Positions 35,665-43,691 of a stretch of 64,000 nucleotides of DNA are shown here, in pieces. The number at the start of each line of letters is the position of its first letter. The stretch's first letter is position 1. The position numbers and the translations under genes are program-made. The notes under the pieces are model-generated. The model had not been told where the DNA came from. It saw only the letters and a list, made by a program, of their open reading frames with translations, and ran no database searches. The DNA is taken from NCBI RefSeq assembly GCF_031085375.1, contig NZ_JAVCWF010000001.1:1178001-1242000 (forward strand). The letters run 5' to 3'. Source of the DNA: Lactiplantibacillus brownii. Lineage in GTDB: Bacteria; Bacillota; Bacilli; Lactobacillales; Lactobacillaceae.

Positions 35665-36082
35665 TATAAGGAACCTCCTTTTTATAGAATTTATGGATTG
35701 CGTCTATGGTGTAATCTTCCATAAAAGGAGGTACATCAAATTCTTGCATAAAAGTATAAGCGTTAGCATCCTCAACGTTAACGCTTTCAAAATACATTGG
35801 CACGAGAATGTTAATCGCACCTTTGTTAGCCTCTGCTTCAATTGGGGTCTTGCTTATTGTATGAAAATAAAGAATGCCCGAATCCTGATGCTCAATGTGA
35901 CTAATTTCATGGCAAGTGACATAGGGCAACTGTCTTGATAAATACCAATTCATATTTATAACTATCTTGTTTGTTTCAGGGTTAGATCCGGAAGGGGTAT
36001 ATGGTGAAAAATCTTCACATAAATCATAGCTGATTCCATGATCAACAGCATATTCTAGGGCTCTGCCTAAATATTCATTCAT
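35651..36082 (-). CDS. ImmA/IrrE-type metallopeptidase
   Basis: A 143-aa zinc protease with HEISH in YVTCHEISHIEHQDSG and the third ligand in EAEANKGAINIL. In ICEBs1 the homologue ImmA cleaves the repressor ImmR after DNA damage, which induces the element; the same job is expected here. GAGGTG stands before the ATG at 36082; a GTG 9 nt earlier is possible. It overlaps the repressor gene by 8 nt, and the pair is the usual immunity module. Confidence 0.88.
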   Translation of the reverse strand: MNEYLGRALEYAVDHGISYDLCEDFSPYTPSGSNPETNKIVINMNWYLSRQLPYVTCHEISHIEHQDSGILYFHTISKTPIEAEANKGAINILVPMYFESVNVEDANAYTFMQEFDVPPFMEDYTIDAIHKFYKKEVPYNEDH

Positions 36083-36404
36083 GTCTGCCACCTCGCAGGA
36101 GACGCTTCATAAGTTCGAGGTCTTCTGGAGGTATCGGTCGACCCTCGAAAGTCATAATAACGTCATCATCTTCAATATCAACTTTTTTGGGCTTGTTTGA
36201 TACGGCCTTTTCACTCGTTTTGCCTAACAAATAATCAGTTGAGACTCCAAGTACATTAGCAACTGCATTCAGTTTCTCTATCGAAGGTACTTTGTTCTTC
36301 CATGAGTAGATAATATTAGTTTTTAATCCAGCCTTATCGTTTAACTGCGAGAGACTATATCCTTGTTCTTTAGAAATTTTTTTGATTCGTTCAAACATTG
36401 TCAT
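36075..36404 (-). CDS. Phage repressor, XRE family (ImmR/CI-like)
   Basis: The 109-aa protein has an N-terminal XRE helix-turn-helix (SLSQLNDKAGLKTNIIYSWKN, LNAVANVLGVSTDYLLG) and a short C-terminal tail with an acidic patch, the expected target region for the ImmA protease. There is no LexA-type self-cleavage domain, which agrees with having the protease next to it. GGAGGA precedes the ATG. The divergent region upstream holds several AACT-n2-AGTT dyads that it should bind. Confidence 0.9.
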   Translation of the reverse strand: MTMFERIKKISKEQGYSLSQLNDKAGLKTNIIYSWKNKVPSIEKLNAVANVLGVSTDYLLGKTSEKAVSNKPKKVDIEDDDVIMTFEGRPIPPEDLELMKRLLRGGRHE

Positions 36405-36438
36405 ATCAATGTTCCTCCAATATGACCAGTTAATAAAT

Positions 36439-36480
36439 AAACTTTAGTTATAAAAGGCTTGATAAAATTAAACTATAGTT
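36439..36480. promoter_or_regulatory. Operators O1 and O2 of the lysogeny switch
   Basis: AACTTTAGTT (36440-36449) and the perfect palindrome AACTATAGTT (36471-36480) lie in the repressor-cro gap; O2 falls inside the spacer of the rightward promoter, so bound repressor would block it. Confidence 0.65.
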
Positions 36481-36487
36481 GTAATAT
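36459..36487 (+). promoter_or_regulatory. Early rightward promoter of the prophage
   Basis: TTGATA, 17 nt, TAATAT, with operator O2 in the spacer. Confidence 0.7.
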
Positions 36488-36592
36488 TAACTCATCAAGT
36501 AATCAAGCAACTAAAAACCAACAACTTCGTTGTGTTACTTTGGCGAGAAACAGGAGGCGAAGATAGGTTTAAACTTGCTTATTTAATATGCC

Positions 36593-36620
36593 TTTATTTT
36601 AAACTATAGTTTAAAATAAA
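36593..36620. promoter_or_regulatory. Operator O3, 28-bp perfect palindrome
   Basis: TTTATTTTAAACTA joined to its exact reverse complement TAGTTTAAAATAAA, centred on the same AACTATAGTT core as O2. Half-sites (AAACTT) are at 36571 and 36644. It lies between the early promoter and the cro-like gene. Confidence 0.7.
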
Positions 36621-36669
36621 GCAACAACTTGATGAATTATTTTAAACTTTTATTTAAGGAGGAAGTCTA

Positions 36670-36882
36670 ATGACCGAAGAAGCTATGTTAGATTCAGTAT
36701 CGCGAAAATTATTTAAGACATTTCGTGATGCATATCAAGATAAGGGGTGGACGCAAAAGTATGTTGCTGAGTTATTGGATATTAATCCGCAACAATTCAA
36801 TCGAGCTATTCGCGGGTTAGATAATACGCCAAAGGCAAAGCTGATTCGTGAAAAGGCCCGCGACTTGTTAGGAATCAAATAG
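36670..36882 (+). CDS. Cro-like small DNA-binding protein (70 aa)
   Basis: First gene of the rightward early operon. The centre reads GWTQKYVAELLDINPQQFNRAIRG, here abbreviated to the turn AELLDINPQQFN, a helix-turn-helix similar to phage Cro or XRE proteins. AAGGAGGAAG precedes the ATG by 5 nt. Its place opposite the repressor supports a Cro role. Confidence 0.75.
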   Translation: MTEEAMLDSVSRKLFKTFRDAYQDKGWTQKYVAELLDINPQQFNRAIRGLDNTPKAKLIREKARDLLGIK

Positions 36883-36896
36883 AAAGGAAGTACGTT

Positions 36897-37640
36897 ATGA
36901 GCGATTTAGTCACCATGCATGATCAGCAAGCAGTTACAACTAGTTTGCAGGTTGCAGAAGTGTTCGGCAAGAATCATCCCCATGTATTAAGAAGCCTCGA
37001 TGAATTAAAAAAAGATGTGTCCAATTTTGGATACATGTTTGTTGAAACAAAGATTCCCGATTCATACGGTCGGATGAGGCGAGCATTTTACATGAATCGC
37101 GATGGCTTCACATTATTAGCAATGGGATTCACCGGTTCGAAAGCATTGGAATTCAAGCTTCAGTATATCGAAGCGTTTAACCGCATGGAAAAGCGAGTTA
37201 GCCAGTTTGATATTCCGGCAACTTTGCCAGAAGCGCTGCGACTCGCGGCAGACCAAGCGGAGCAGATTACCATTATGAAGCCGAAAGCTGAATACACCGA
37301 CAAAATGTTGTCCAATCCAGGGCTCGAAACTACTTCGATGATTGCCAAGAACTACGGTTACTCGGCTACCGCATTCAACAAGTTGTTGAACGGCCTAGGT
37401 ATTCAATTCAAACAAGGCAAGACGTGGTTACTTTACGCAAAGTACCAAGACAAAGGGTACACACACGTTGAGCCATACGAGTACGTGAATAGCGAAGATT
37501 TAAGGCGCGTACGCAATACGATGAAGTGGACGCAGAAAGGTGTCAAGTTCTTGTACGACTTTTTAAGACGCCAAGGCATTCTGCCACTTGTTGAGCAGCT
37601 CGATGGTGAGGCGGACGGGCAGACTAGCATGGAGGTGTAA
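36897..37640 (+). CDS. Antirepressor with Rha and KilAC domains
   Basis: A 247-aa phage regulator. Residues 10-100 are a Rha (PF09669) domain: SLQVAEVFGKNHPHVLRSLDEL, shown in part as AEVFGKNHPHVLRSLDEL, then FYMNRDGFTLLAMGFTG and EFKLQYIEAFNRME. The rest is a KilAC/ANT domain (YTDKMLSNPGLETTSMIAKNYG and the following helix). Such proteins counter the repressor or interfere with host functions during lytic growth. AAAGGAAG precedes the ATG. Confidence 0.88.
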   Translation: MSDLVTMHDQQAVTTSLQVAEVFGKNHPHVLRSLDELKKDVSNFGYMFVETKIPDSYGRMRRAFYMNRDGFTLLAMGFTGSKALEFKLQYIEAFNRMEKRVSQFDIPATLPEALRLAADQAEQITIMKPKAEYTDKMLSNPGLETTSMIAKNYGYSATAFNKLLNGLGIQFKQGKTWLLYAKYQDKGYTHVEPYEYVNSEDLRRVRNTMKWTQKGVKFLYDFLRRQGILPLVEQLDGEADGQTSMEV

Positions 37641-37642
37641 GC

Positions 37643-37936
37643 ATGGTTGTTGAAATGTCTACTGAGCTTGGTCGAGCACTGGCTGACCGGTTTGATGGCA
37701 TTGCAAAAGAACAAGCGCGAACGATGCTGGAGCCATTGGTTGAGAAAGTATCCTATCAGTATATTTTCGTTGATCGTAAGCGTGCTGCCGAGATGTTAAG
37801 CATCTCATTGGCGACATTTAGCAAGATGCAAAAGATTCCACAGATTCGATTAGTTGAAAGGCATTTGCCAGATTGCAGTAAGACACTATATGAGCCACAG
37901 GAGCTAAAGAAAGCATTTCTATCAATTATGGAATAA
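37643..37936 (+). CDS. DUF771/excisionase-like small DNA-binding protein
   Basis: A 97-aa protein with a MerR-like helix-turn-helix in DRKRAAEMLSISLATFSKMQ and a conserved-looking C-terminal LYEPQELKKAF, as in DUF771 or excisionase-like phage proteins. GGAGGTG lies before the ATG. The hairpin with the GCGGGCAGCG loop begins in its last codons. Confidence 0.65.
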   Translation: MVVEMSTELGRALADRFDGIAKEQARTMLEPLVEKVSYQYIFVDRKRAAEMLSISLATFSKMQKIPQIRLVERHLPDCSKTLYEPQELKKAFLSIME

Positions 37937-37965
37937 ATCATAACGCGGGCAGCGCCAATTGATAG
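37919..37965. other. Hairpin with GCGGGCAGCG loop downstream of the DUF771-like gene
   Basis: CTATCAATT and AATTGATAG form a 9-bp perfect stem whose loop contains CGCGGGCAGCGCC, the same word as in the hairpin before int. Confidence 0.5.
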
Positions 37966-37982
37966 AATGGTGAGGTAAAAAA

Positions 37983-38087
37983 ATGGAGATCTTTTTCGGA
38001 ATCATCGCACTAATCTTGCTAGTCCGGTCGATCCAAGTTGGCTGGCGGCAAATGGTCAAGGAAGTCGTTAACATGTTTGGAATTTAA
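37983..38087 (+). CDS. Small membrane protein (34 aa)
   Basis: MEIFFGIIALILLVRSIQVG is one membrane helix followed by a basic amphipathic tail ending NMFGI. GGTGAGG lies 6 nt before the ATG and the next gene's ribosome site overlaps the stop. Function unknown; it has the look of a phage micro-protein acting at the membrane. Confidence 0.6.
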   Translation: MEIFFGIIALILLVRSIQVGWRQMVKEVVNMFGI

Positions 38088-38102
38088 GGAGGGAATGGAA
38101 CT

Positions 38103-38525
38103 ATGAAGCGAAGCAATTTGGCTGAACTGCTAACCAGTTTAAGCAAGGATTATCGTATTGAGCCTTGTGACAATGAGACAACTAGTATCAAGTATAAAGG
38201 GTCACCAGCATTTACTATTTCTGAAACGACTCAATTTGAATTCTTTAGTTTTATCGAGGAGTCAATGCCTTTTAGCCACAAAGCTTACATGGCAGTATCG
38301 GAGTATGCGATGACGCCTATTAACGAACGACGTGAGGCGCAAAAATATGTATTCCCAATCTGGAATAATTATGGGGGCGAGAGATACTTCATGGGTCGGT
38401 GCTTCTATAACGTCACGAAAAATATTGATGAAGCATTTCAAGCCAGTCAAGAAAAAATTGATGGTATGAACTACTTATATGCCTTTGATCTAAACGATAT
38501 TAAGGAAGAGGTTACTAATGAATAG
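38103..38525 (+). CDS. Hypothetical phage protein (140 aa)
   Basis: Soluble and mixed alpha/beta, without a motif I recognise. AAGGAGGG precedes the ATG. It belongs to the early operon and overlaps the next small gene by 8 nt. Confidence 0.6.
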   Translation: MKRSNLAELLTSLSKDYRIEPCDNETTSIKYKGSPAFTISETTQFEFFSFIEESMPFSHKAYMAVSEYAMTPINERREAQKYVFPIWNNYGGERYFMGRCFYNVTKNIDEAFQASQEKIDGMNYLYAFDLNDIKEEVTNE

Positions 38526-38655
38526 AATAAAAAATGTTCATGATTGGGTGCAACCAATCATGAACACCAAATTTGAAACTCATCAAATCTTATTTCGCAT
38601 TTATCATACGCCCAAACCAACACTTTGGCAACGAGTTTGGGGGTGGCTACGATGA
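38518..38655 (+). CDS. Small basic phage protein (45 aa)
   Basis: The ATG at 38518 follows AAGGAAGAGG at good spacing, and the frame runs to a TGA that overlaps the next start (ATGATGA), so it fills the gap between two genes exactly. The protein is basic and tryptophan-rich toward its end (LWQRVWGWLR). Its 5' part contains a 13-bp perfect hairpin. No family recognised. Confidence 0.6.
   Translation: MNRIKNVHDWVQPIMNTKFETHQILFRIYHTPKPTLWQRVWGWLR
38535..38566. other. 13-bp perfect hairpin inside the 45-aa gene
   Basis: TGTTCATGATTGG (38535-38547) and CCAATCATGAACA (38554-38566) with a 6-nt loop. It could slow ribosomes on the small gene or be a protein-binding site. Confidence 0.6.
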
Positions 38656-39107
38656 TGACAACCCAGTCGGATTTTGATAAGTTCAGTAGTTTGAATAAGC
38701 CAAGATACGATTTTACAAAATATACATCTATTAGTGCCCCTAAGAAACAAACAGCCGATGCTATTCCACTACTAACACTGGGTAGCAGAAAAGCCTTTTT
38801 TAATCGTCCATGTAAAGAGCTGTTAAGTGGGTTTCGCTTTGTCACGTTTGGATACTATGATGGCAAATTGCTACTTACATTTAAACGTAATGGCGAAGGC
38901 GATGATGGAGCAAGCAAGCTATCAGTTTTGGGAAAGTATACTCTACAAACTGGCTTTGGATACCCGGCAAAAATATTGGGACAACAGACGGATGCAATCA
39001 ATTTGGATGTCTTTGTATATAAGTTCAAATTAACGATGGTTGACCAACAGCATGCAGTGATTGATTTGAAGGAAGTTAATTCTAAAACACGAAAGCAGGC
39101 AAAGTAA
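38652..39107 (+). CDS. Hypothetical phage protein (151 aa)
   Basis: Start chosen at the ATG 38652 (or the next codon) after GGGGGTGG, overlapping the end of the 45-aa gene. The protein is soluble with beta-rich segments; no motif recognised. The earlier TTG start at 38625 lies within the small gene and is not needed. Its stop shares one base with the next ATG. Confidence 0.6.
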   Translation: MMTTQSDFDKFSSLNKPRYDFTKYTSISAPKKQTADAIPLLTLGSRKAFFNRPCKELLSGFRFVTFGYYDGKLLLTFKRNGEGDDGASKLSVLGKYTLQTGFGYPAKILGQQTDAINLDVFVYKFKLTMVDQQHAVIDLKEVNSKTRKQAK

Positions 39108-39298
39108 TGGAAATCGATGAGCTTGTTACAAGAGTTAAAGCAATTAAGATTTTAATTGCATTCCAAGATGTTCCATATAAGGACTTATCGGATACAGATC
39201 CATTACTACACAAATATTTAAATCAGAATTTGATTGATTCATACGTGTTTTTGGATAAAGCGGAAGTACAACTTAATAAGCTACGGGGGTTCGAATAA
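39107..39298 (+). CDS. Hypothetical phage protein (63 aa)
   Basis: Short, mostly helical, acidic protein coupled by one-base overlaps to both neighbours. No family recognised. Its place before the Gam-like gene suggests a recombination accessory, which is inference only. Confidence 0.6.
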   Translation: MEIDELVTRVKAIKILIAFQDVPYKDLSDTDPLLHKYLNQNLIDSYVFLDKAEVQLNKLRGFE

Positions 39299-39831
39299 TG
39301 TTGAATTCATTGTTGAAGGAAGAACTAACCACGGTGAACGAACGTGAGCATGAGGGCTTTCAGATTGACTCATTACAGTCTGCTGATTGGGCAATGCGAA
39401 AGCTGCAGGCCATCGAGGAACACGATACGGAGGTTCAGAATGCTGCCAAAGCAGACATGGACCAGACGATTGCTTGGCGGGATCGAAAGCTGACTGAAAA
39501 TCAAGCCAGTCGAGAATACTTTGAGAACTTACTCAAAGATTATCTTTACCGAGAACGCCAGCACAATAAAAAGTTCAAAATCGATACGCCACACGGTAAG
39601 GTCACTACTCGTAAAACTCCTGCCGGATTGAAGTATGAAGATGCGACCGTGTTGAAATCTTTACGTGATCAAGGCATTACAGAGTTCATTCGAACTAAAG
39701 AAGAGGTTAACAAGAAAGATTTGAAGAAAGCTGGTTCAATCATCAATGGCAAATTTGTTTTAGATGACGGCCAAATCGTGGATGGCGTGGCTGAAAAGCC
39801 GGCCGGTGAATCCGTTAAATTTGATTTGTAG
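39298..39831 (+). CDS. Gam-like host-nuclease inhibitor
   Basis: A 177-aa protein of the Phage_Mu_Gam type (PF07352): long coiled helices (DWAMRKLQAIEEHDTEVQNA), then the family's beta-hairpin KKFKIDTPHGKVTTRKTP and the conserved ITEFIRTKEEVNKKDLKK. These proteins bind DNA ends and protect them from host exonucleases. The ATG shares one base with the previous stop. It begins the recombination block. Confidence 0.8.
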   Translation: MLNSLLKEELTTVNEREHEGFQIDSLQSADWAMRKLQAIEEHDTEVQNAAKADMDQTIAWRDRKLTENQASREYFENLLKDYLYRERQHNKKFKIDTPHGKVTTRKTPAGLKYEDATVLKSLRDQGITEFIRTKEEVNKKDLKKAGSIINGKFVLDDGQIVDGVAEKPAGESVKFDL

Positions 39832-39839
39832 GTGACAAT

Positions 39840-40496
39840 ATGAAGTTTTATGAGGACGGAAAGATTCCTGTAATTCCAAACATGTACTTTATCTATGGTG
39901 ACGGCGGGACTGGGAAAACGTCATTAGTTAGCCAATTTGTAGGGCACAAGCTATTGTTTAGCTTTGACCTGTCGAGCAATGTGCTGATTGGTAACAAAGA
40001 CGTGGACGTTGTCATCTTTGAACATCAAGATGCACCGAACGTGCAGGGACTCGTTGAGCAAATGATTATGCGAGCAATTGGCAATCCAAAATATCAAGTT
40101 ATTGTGTTAGACAACGTGACTGCTTTACAGAACTTGGTACTAGCAAATATCAATGACTCCAAGGATAATCGGCAAAACTATCAAGCACTGCAATTGTGGT
40201 TTCGAGGCCTCGGAACAATCCTAAAAGAGAGCGGCAAAACGATTTATGCGACGGCTCATCAAATTGATAACGGCGCAGACGGCATGAATAATGACGGTCG
40301 ATTCGCAGCCGATATGAATGAGAAAACGTTTAATGCTTTCACAGGATTGTTCGATCTAGTTGGTCGGATTTATTTGAAAGATGGTAAACGAATGATTGAT
40401 ATGGATCCGGAGAAAGGTAATCACGCGAAAAATCGAATTGATGAACGCAAACTCATCGAGGCGGACGAATTAATTAAATCTAAGGGAGAGAAATAA
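39840..40496 (+). CDS. Phage recombination ATPase (AAA_24, Sak4-like)
   Basis: A 218-aa RecA-fold ATPase with Walker A YGDGGTGKTSL at residues 14-24 and the Walker B-like VIVLDNVTAL; YATAHQID later resembles the sensor region. Proteins of this size next to an SSB-like gene are Sak4-type single-strand annealing recombinases. It follows the Gam-like gene and precedes DUF669, which supports that role. Confidence 0.8.
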   Translation: MKFYEDGKIPVIPNMYFIYGDGGTGKTSLVSQFVGHKLLFSFDLSSNVLIGNKDVDVVIFEHQDAPNVQGLVEQMIMRAIGNPKYQVIVLDNVTALQNLVLANINDSKDNRQNYQALQLWFRGLGTILKESGKTIYATAHQIDNGADGMNNDGRFAADMNEKTFNAFTGLFDLVGRIYLKDGKRMIDMDPEKGNHAKNRIDERKLIEADELIKSKGEK

Positions 40497-40498
40497 AT

Positions 40499-41149
40499 AT
40501 GGCTTTATTTACAGCAGATTCAAAGAATGTTTTCGGACAAACGGTGGAGGAAGCAGGTACTTACAACGTTGTCGTTGCACCTAGCTCTCAATTCACGAAT
40601 AGCAAGCAAACAGGCAAGCCGATGGCGGTTTTTGACTACGAGGTCATTGATGGTAAGTACGCCGGTGGTCAGATTCGATTTGACAATGAAGTTTGGGACG
40701 GGTCAACCAAAGAGAAGGCAGACCAATCAGCCAAGCGATTCAGCACTATTGCCGTAGCATTAGGCGCAGCGGATGGTACCGTGTTTGATTCAGTTGAGCA
40801 ATTTGTTAGTCAATCGATTGGACATAGACTTGCTGTGAGTGCTGATTGGGAAACTAGTCAAAATGGCAAAACGTACCTTGCTGTTCGTGGGTATCAAGCA
40901 TTTATGTCAGACGGGAGCAAGCCGAACGGTAAAGTGCGCCCGCAAGGCCAATCAGCCACACCAAGTAATGGCTTCGGCAGTAAAAGCGCTCCTAACCAGA
41001 ACGCCGGCGGATTTGGAAACCAGCCTACAGGCCAGACTAATGCGTTTGGCGCACAGACACCGCAATCAAACAACACCGGCGCTGGCTATTCCAACGCCAA
41101 CTATCGGGGAGGCATGTCCGATGATATTCCGGACAATTTGCCCTTTTAA
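40499..41149 (+). CDS. DUF669 single-strand DNA-binding-like protein
   Basis: 216 aa with the DUF669 pattern: FTADSKNVFGQTVEEAGTYN (in part NVFGQTVEEAGTYNV), QTGKPMAVFDYEVIDG, RFDNEVWD. The last 70 residues are a Gly/Asn/Gln-rich disordered tail ending DDIPDNLPF, the acidic tip typical of SSB proteins that recruits partner enzymes. It follows the Sak4-like ATPase by 2 nt. Confidence 0.85.
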   Translation: MALFTADSKNVFGQTVEEAGTYNVVVAPSSQFTNSKQTGKPMAVFDYEVIDGKYAGGQIRFDNEVWDGSTKEKADQSAKRFSTIAVALGAADGTVFDSVEQFVSQSIGHRLAVSADWETSQNGKTYLAVRGYQAFMSDGSKPNGKVRPQGQSATPSNGFGSKSAPNQNAGGFGNQPTGQTNAFGAQTPQSNNTGAGYSNANYRGGMSDDIPDNLPF

Positions 41150-41207
41150 CTGGAACGATTTAATGACTAAGCTCCAAAAAGAATCAACGCTACACCGGGT
41201 GAATTAA

Positions 41208-41900
41208 ATGCAACGATCAAGAACTCAGCTAGTTGAGAGTGAAGGCAAGATCTATCTGGTCACGGAGCTTGACCAGAAGCCCAATTTAGATCACGTAGAG
41301 ACTGTTAGCGGCACGAGAGACCAATTCTATATGGATTGGGAAATAGCCGATACGCGCAAAGCTAGACCGCAACAACGACGTCTATTCTTTGCACTACTAA
41401 ATGACATCATGGACTGGTCGGTTACACCGCAAGACTACTTGAAGTCACTCTTTTACTTGCAGTATCAAATTTATACCGATGGCAAGCAGATTAGTCTATC
41501 AGACGTCACCACGTCAAGCGTAAGCGATGCTAATCAGTTGCTCGACCTAGTTATCGACTTCATGTTTGAATGGCGTGTGCCGTTTAAGAAGGGTTATGAG
41601 CTATTGCCGCGTGACCAAGAGTATTACTTGTTTGAATGCTGCCGGCATCGTGTTTGCATGATTTGCGGTAATCGAGCTGATATCCATCACGTCGATGTGA
41701 TTGGTGCCGGGATGAATCGGACGCATGTTGACCACACTAAACGGCATGTAATGTCCGTGTGCAGGCGTCACCATTCAGAGCTTGAGCAGATTGGTGCGCC
41801 GGCATTCAGTGCGAAGTATCACGTACCAGTTGATGGGATCAAATTAGACGTAGAGACATTAAAACGAATTGGCTTGAAGGGTAATTACAGCAGTGACTGA
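41208..41900 (+). CDS. Putative HNHc endonuclease (HNHc_6 type)
   Basis: A 230-aa protein with a helical N-terminus (KARPQQRRLFFALLNDI) and a C-terminal HNH finger: CMICGNRADIHHVD, then HTKRHVMSVCRRHHSELEQ. This combination is the phage HNHc_6 family (PF16784), often found among replication genes. The nuclease may process recombination or replication intermediates. Confidence 0.85.
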   Translation: MQRSRTQLVESEGKIYLVTELDQKPNLDHVETVSGTRDQFYMDWEIADTRKARPQQRRLFFALLNDIMDWSVTPQDYLKSLFYLQYQIYTDGKQISLSDVTTSSVSDANQLLDLVIDFMFEWRVPFKKGYELLPRDQEYYLFECCRHRVCMICGNRADIHHVDVIGAGMNRTHVDHTKRHVMSVCRRHHSELEQIGAPAFSAKYHVPVDGIKLDVETLKRIGLKGNYSSD

Positions 41901-41942
41901 ATCCACCAGAATGGGTGAGAAGCCCGTTGACTGGAGGCAATT

Positions 41943-42092
41943 ATGGTTTATGTACTCATGGTAAATGGCTCGACCGCCGCGGTTTACTCAACTATTGCGG
42001 CGGCCCGGAGCGATAAGAAACGGCTTGAAGATAAAATTCAAAATTTAGTAATTATGGCAGTACCATACCGCACTCATGCGGTACTGGATTGA
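41943..42092 (+). CDS. Small phage protein (49 aa)
   Basis: GGAGGC precedes the ATG at 41943. The protein starts VYVLMVNGSTAAVYSTIAAA and continues with a charged helix (RSDKKRLEDKIQN), a pattern seen in short phage proteins next to replication genes. The last codons overlap a CCGC/GCGG hairpin. No function known. Confidence 0.6.
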   Translation: MVYVLMVNGSTAAVYSTIAAARSDKKRLEDKIQNLVIMAVPYRTHAVLD

Positions 42093-42103
42093 GGTGAAGC
42101 AGA

Positions 42104-42919
42104 TTGGCAGGAATTCACTGGATCAAGCTTAAAACGGCCATGTTCGATGATGAAAAGATTCGGCTGATTGAAGTGATGCCGGAAGCCAATGCAATCATTG
42201 TGATTTGGATTCGATTGCTAGTGTTGGCCGGGAAGACTAACGATTCGGGATTGATCTATATCCAGCGTGATATGTCGTACTCGGATGAAATGCTTGCAGC
42301 ATTGTTCAATCTGCCAATTAGTACAGTCAGATTGGCTATGACGACATTAGAGAATTTCGACATGATTGACGTCAGTGAGAACGGCGTGATCAGTATCAAT
42401 AACTGGGACAAACATCAAAATATCGAGGGTATGGAAAAGGTCAGAATACAGACGGCAGAACGGGTTCAACGCTTTCGTGATAAGCAAAGACAACAACAGA
42501 TTGAGAGTAACGCTACATGTAACGTTACAGTAACGGAAGGTAACGCAACAGAATCAGACTCAGAATCAGATTCAGAAACAGAATCAGATAGTAAAGAACA
42601 TGGTCCGGCTACCGCCGAACATTTCGACTGGCAAACAGTAATTGACTATCTTAACGAGAAGACTGGCAAAAGATTCAAGCATACTGATTCTAATAAGAGA
42701 TTAGTCGTAGCACGGCATAAAGACGGTGGTTATACCGTTGATGACATGAAGCAGGTAATTGATAACCAATGTGCCGCATGGTTGACCAATCCTAACATGA
42801 ATCAATATTTACGACCGGCGACATTGTTTCGTGCTTCTAAGTTTGAAGGCTACTTGAACAACGAACCCAAGAAAAGTAAGCCAACTACACGAGAGGACTG
42901 GTTTGGTGAAACGAATTAA
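42104..42919 (+). CDS. Phage replisome organizer (DnaD-like)
   Basis: Initiates phage DNA replication at its own origin. The 271-aa protein has a winged-helix N-terminus (HWIKLKTAMFDDEKIRLIE, FNLPISTVRLAMTTLENF, INNWDKHQN; phage_rep_org_N) and a C-terminal DnaD-related domain (FDWQTVIDYLNEKTGKRFK). The TTG at 42104 follows GAGGTG at 7 nt. Between the domains the DNA is a run of short repeats (42510-42591) that probably forms the origin. It overlaps dnaC by 17 nt. Confidence 0.88.
   Translation: MAGIHWIKLKTAMFDDEKIRLIEVMPEANAIIVIWIRLLVLAGKTNDSGLIYIQRDMSYSDEMLAALFNLPISTVRLAMTTLENFDMIDVSENGVISINNWDKHQNIEGMEKVRIQTAERVQRFRDKQRQQQIESNATCNVTVTEGNATESDSESDSETESDSKEHGPATAEHFDWQTVIDYLNEKTGKRFKHTDSNKRLVVARHKDGGYTVDDMKQVIDNQCAAWLTNPNMNQYLRPATLFRASKFEGYLNNEPKKSKPTTREDWFGETN
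42510..42591. repeat. Iteron-like repeats inside the replisome organizer gene (candidate origin)
   Basis: Four copies of GTAACG (one pair as ATGTAACGTTAC) are followed by four CAGAATCAG/CAGACTCAG-type units. They encode a low-complexity Ser/Glu/Asp linker between the protein's two domains. Origins of lactococcal-type phages often lie within this gene. Confidence 0.6.
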
Positions 42920-43691
42920 AGAGTTATTCGATCCAGCCAAGGTTCAAGCAATTGCCGCAGCTAAAGGCATCGATGTGAGCAAACTGCCAACTAAGGAACA
43001 ATTGGATGAAGCAACGCTCAAACGTGCTCAGCAGGCCGTTGTGGTGAATCACCAGCGATACTATCGTGCGATGTCTGTTTGGTCGGGAAACGTACGACTG
43101 CAGTTCAAATTTAATGATTGGGATGTACAAAAGCAGACTAATAGTGAGGTAGCTAAAAAGTTAGGTAATCAGGCGTTTGTATTAGCCAAGCAATTAAAGA
43201 CGGCTAAATTTAATGTGCTGTTGTCCGGTGTTTACGGTGTTGGTAAGACCTCACTAGCATTGGCAATTGCTGACCAGTTGGCACAGTCAGGCCAAACGGT
43301 CATGTTTGTTTCAACCGCCGAACTACTCCGGCTTGTTAATGATAAGTACGAGGCGCCGGACGTGCGTATCCGATTGATTGAGATTGGCAAGGCCATGAAG
43401 TCGGTGGACGTGTTGATCCTTGATGATTTCGGCACTGAGGGCGGTAAGCCGACCGAGAACAACTACTACAAGCCAGTTCACCGCGACCTGCAGACGATGA
43501 TGTACCAAGTGGCTAATGCCCGCTGTGACTTTGAGCATAACGAAGTGAAGCACTCAACCATCGTAACGACCAATAACACACGAGGACAACTGGAATCCAT
43601 GTACGACAAGAAGATTATTGATCGGCTATTGAGCAAAGTTAAGGCGCATCAATTGCTATTTGACGAGATGAAGGGAGTACGGAACGTATGA
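42903..43691 (+). CDS. DnaC-like helicase loader ATPase
   Basis: Loads the host replicative helicase at the phage origin. The 262-aa protein has Walker A GVYGVGKTSLA, Walker B VDVLILDDFGTEG, the sensor STIVTTNNTR and the arginine finger region IIDRLLSK. GTG start at 42903 inside the organizer gene. Together with the organizer it makes a complete initiation pair; no phage helicase is seen. Confidence 0.87.
   Translation: MVKRIKELFDPAKVQAIAAAKGIDVSKLPTKEQLDEATLKRAQQAVVVNHQRYYRAMSVWSGNVRLQFKFNDWDVQKQTNSEVAKKLGNQAFVLAKQLKTAKFNVLLSGVYGVGKTSLALAIADQLAQSGQTVMFVSTAELLRLVNDKYEAPDVRIRLIEIGKAMKSVDVLILDDFGTEGGKPTENNYYKPVHRDLQTMMYQVANARCDFEHNEVKHSTIVTTNNTRGQLESMYDKKIIDRLLSKVKAHQLLFDEMKGVRNV

Noticed and set aside
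40839..41207. Frame of 122 codons overlapping the DUF669 gene
   Set aside because: A shadow in another frame; no ribosome site, and the DUF669 frame has a recognised family and coupled spacing.
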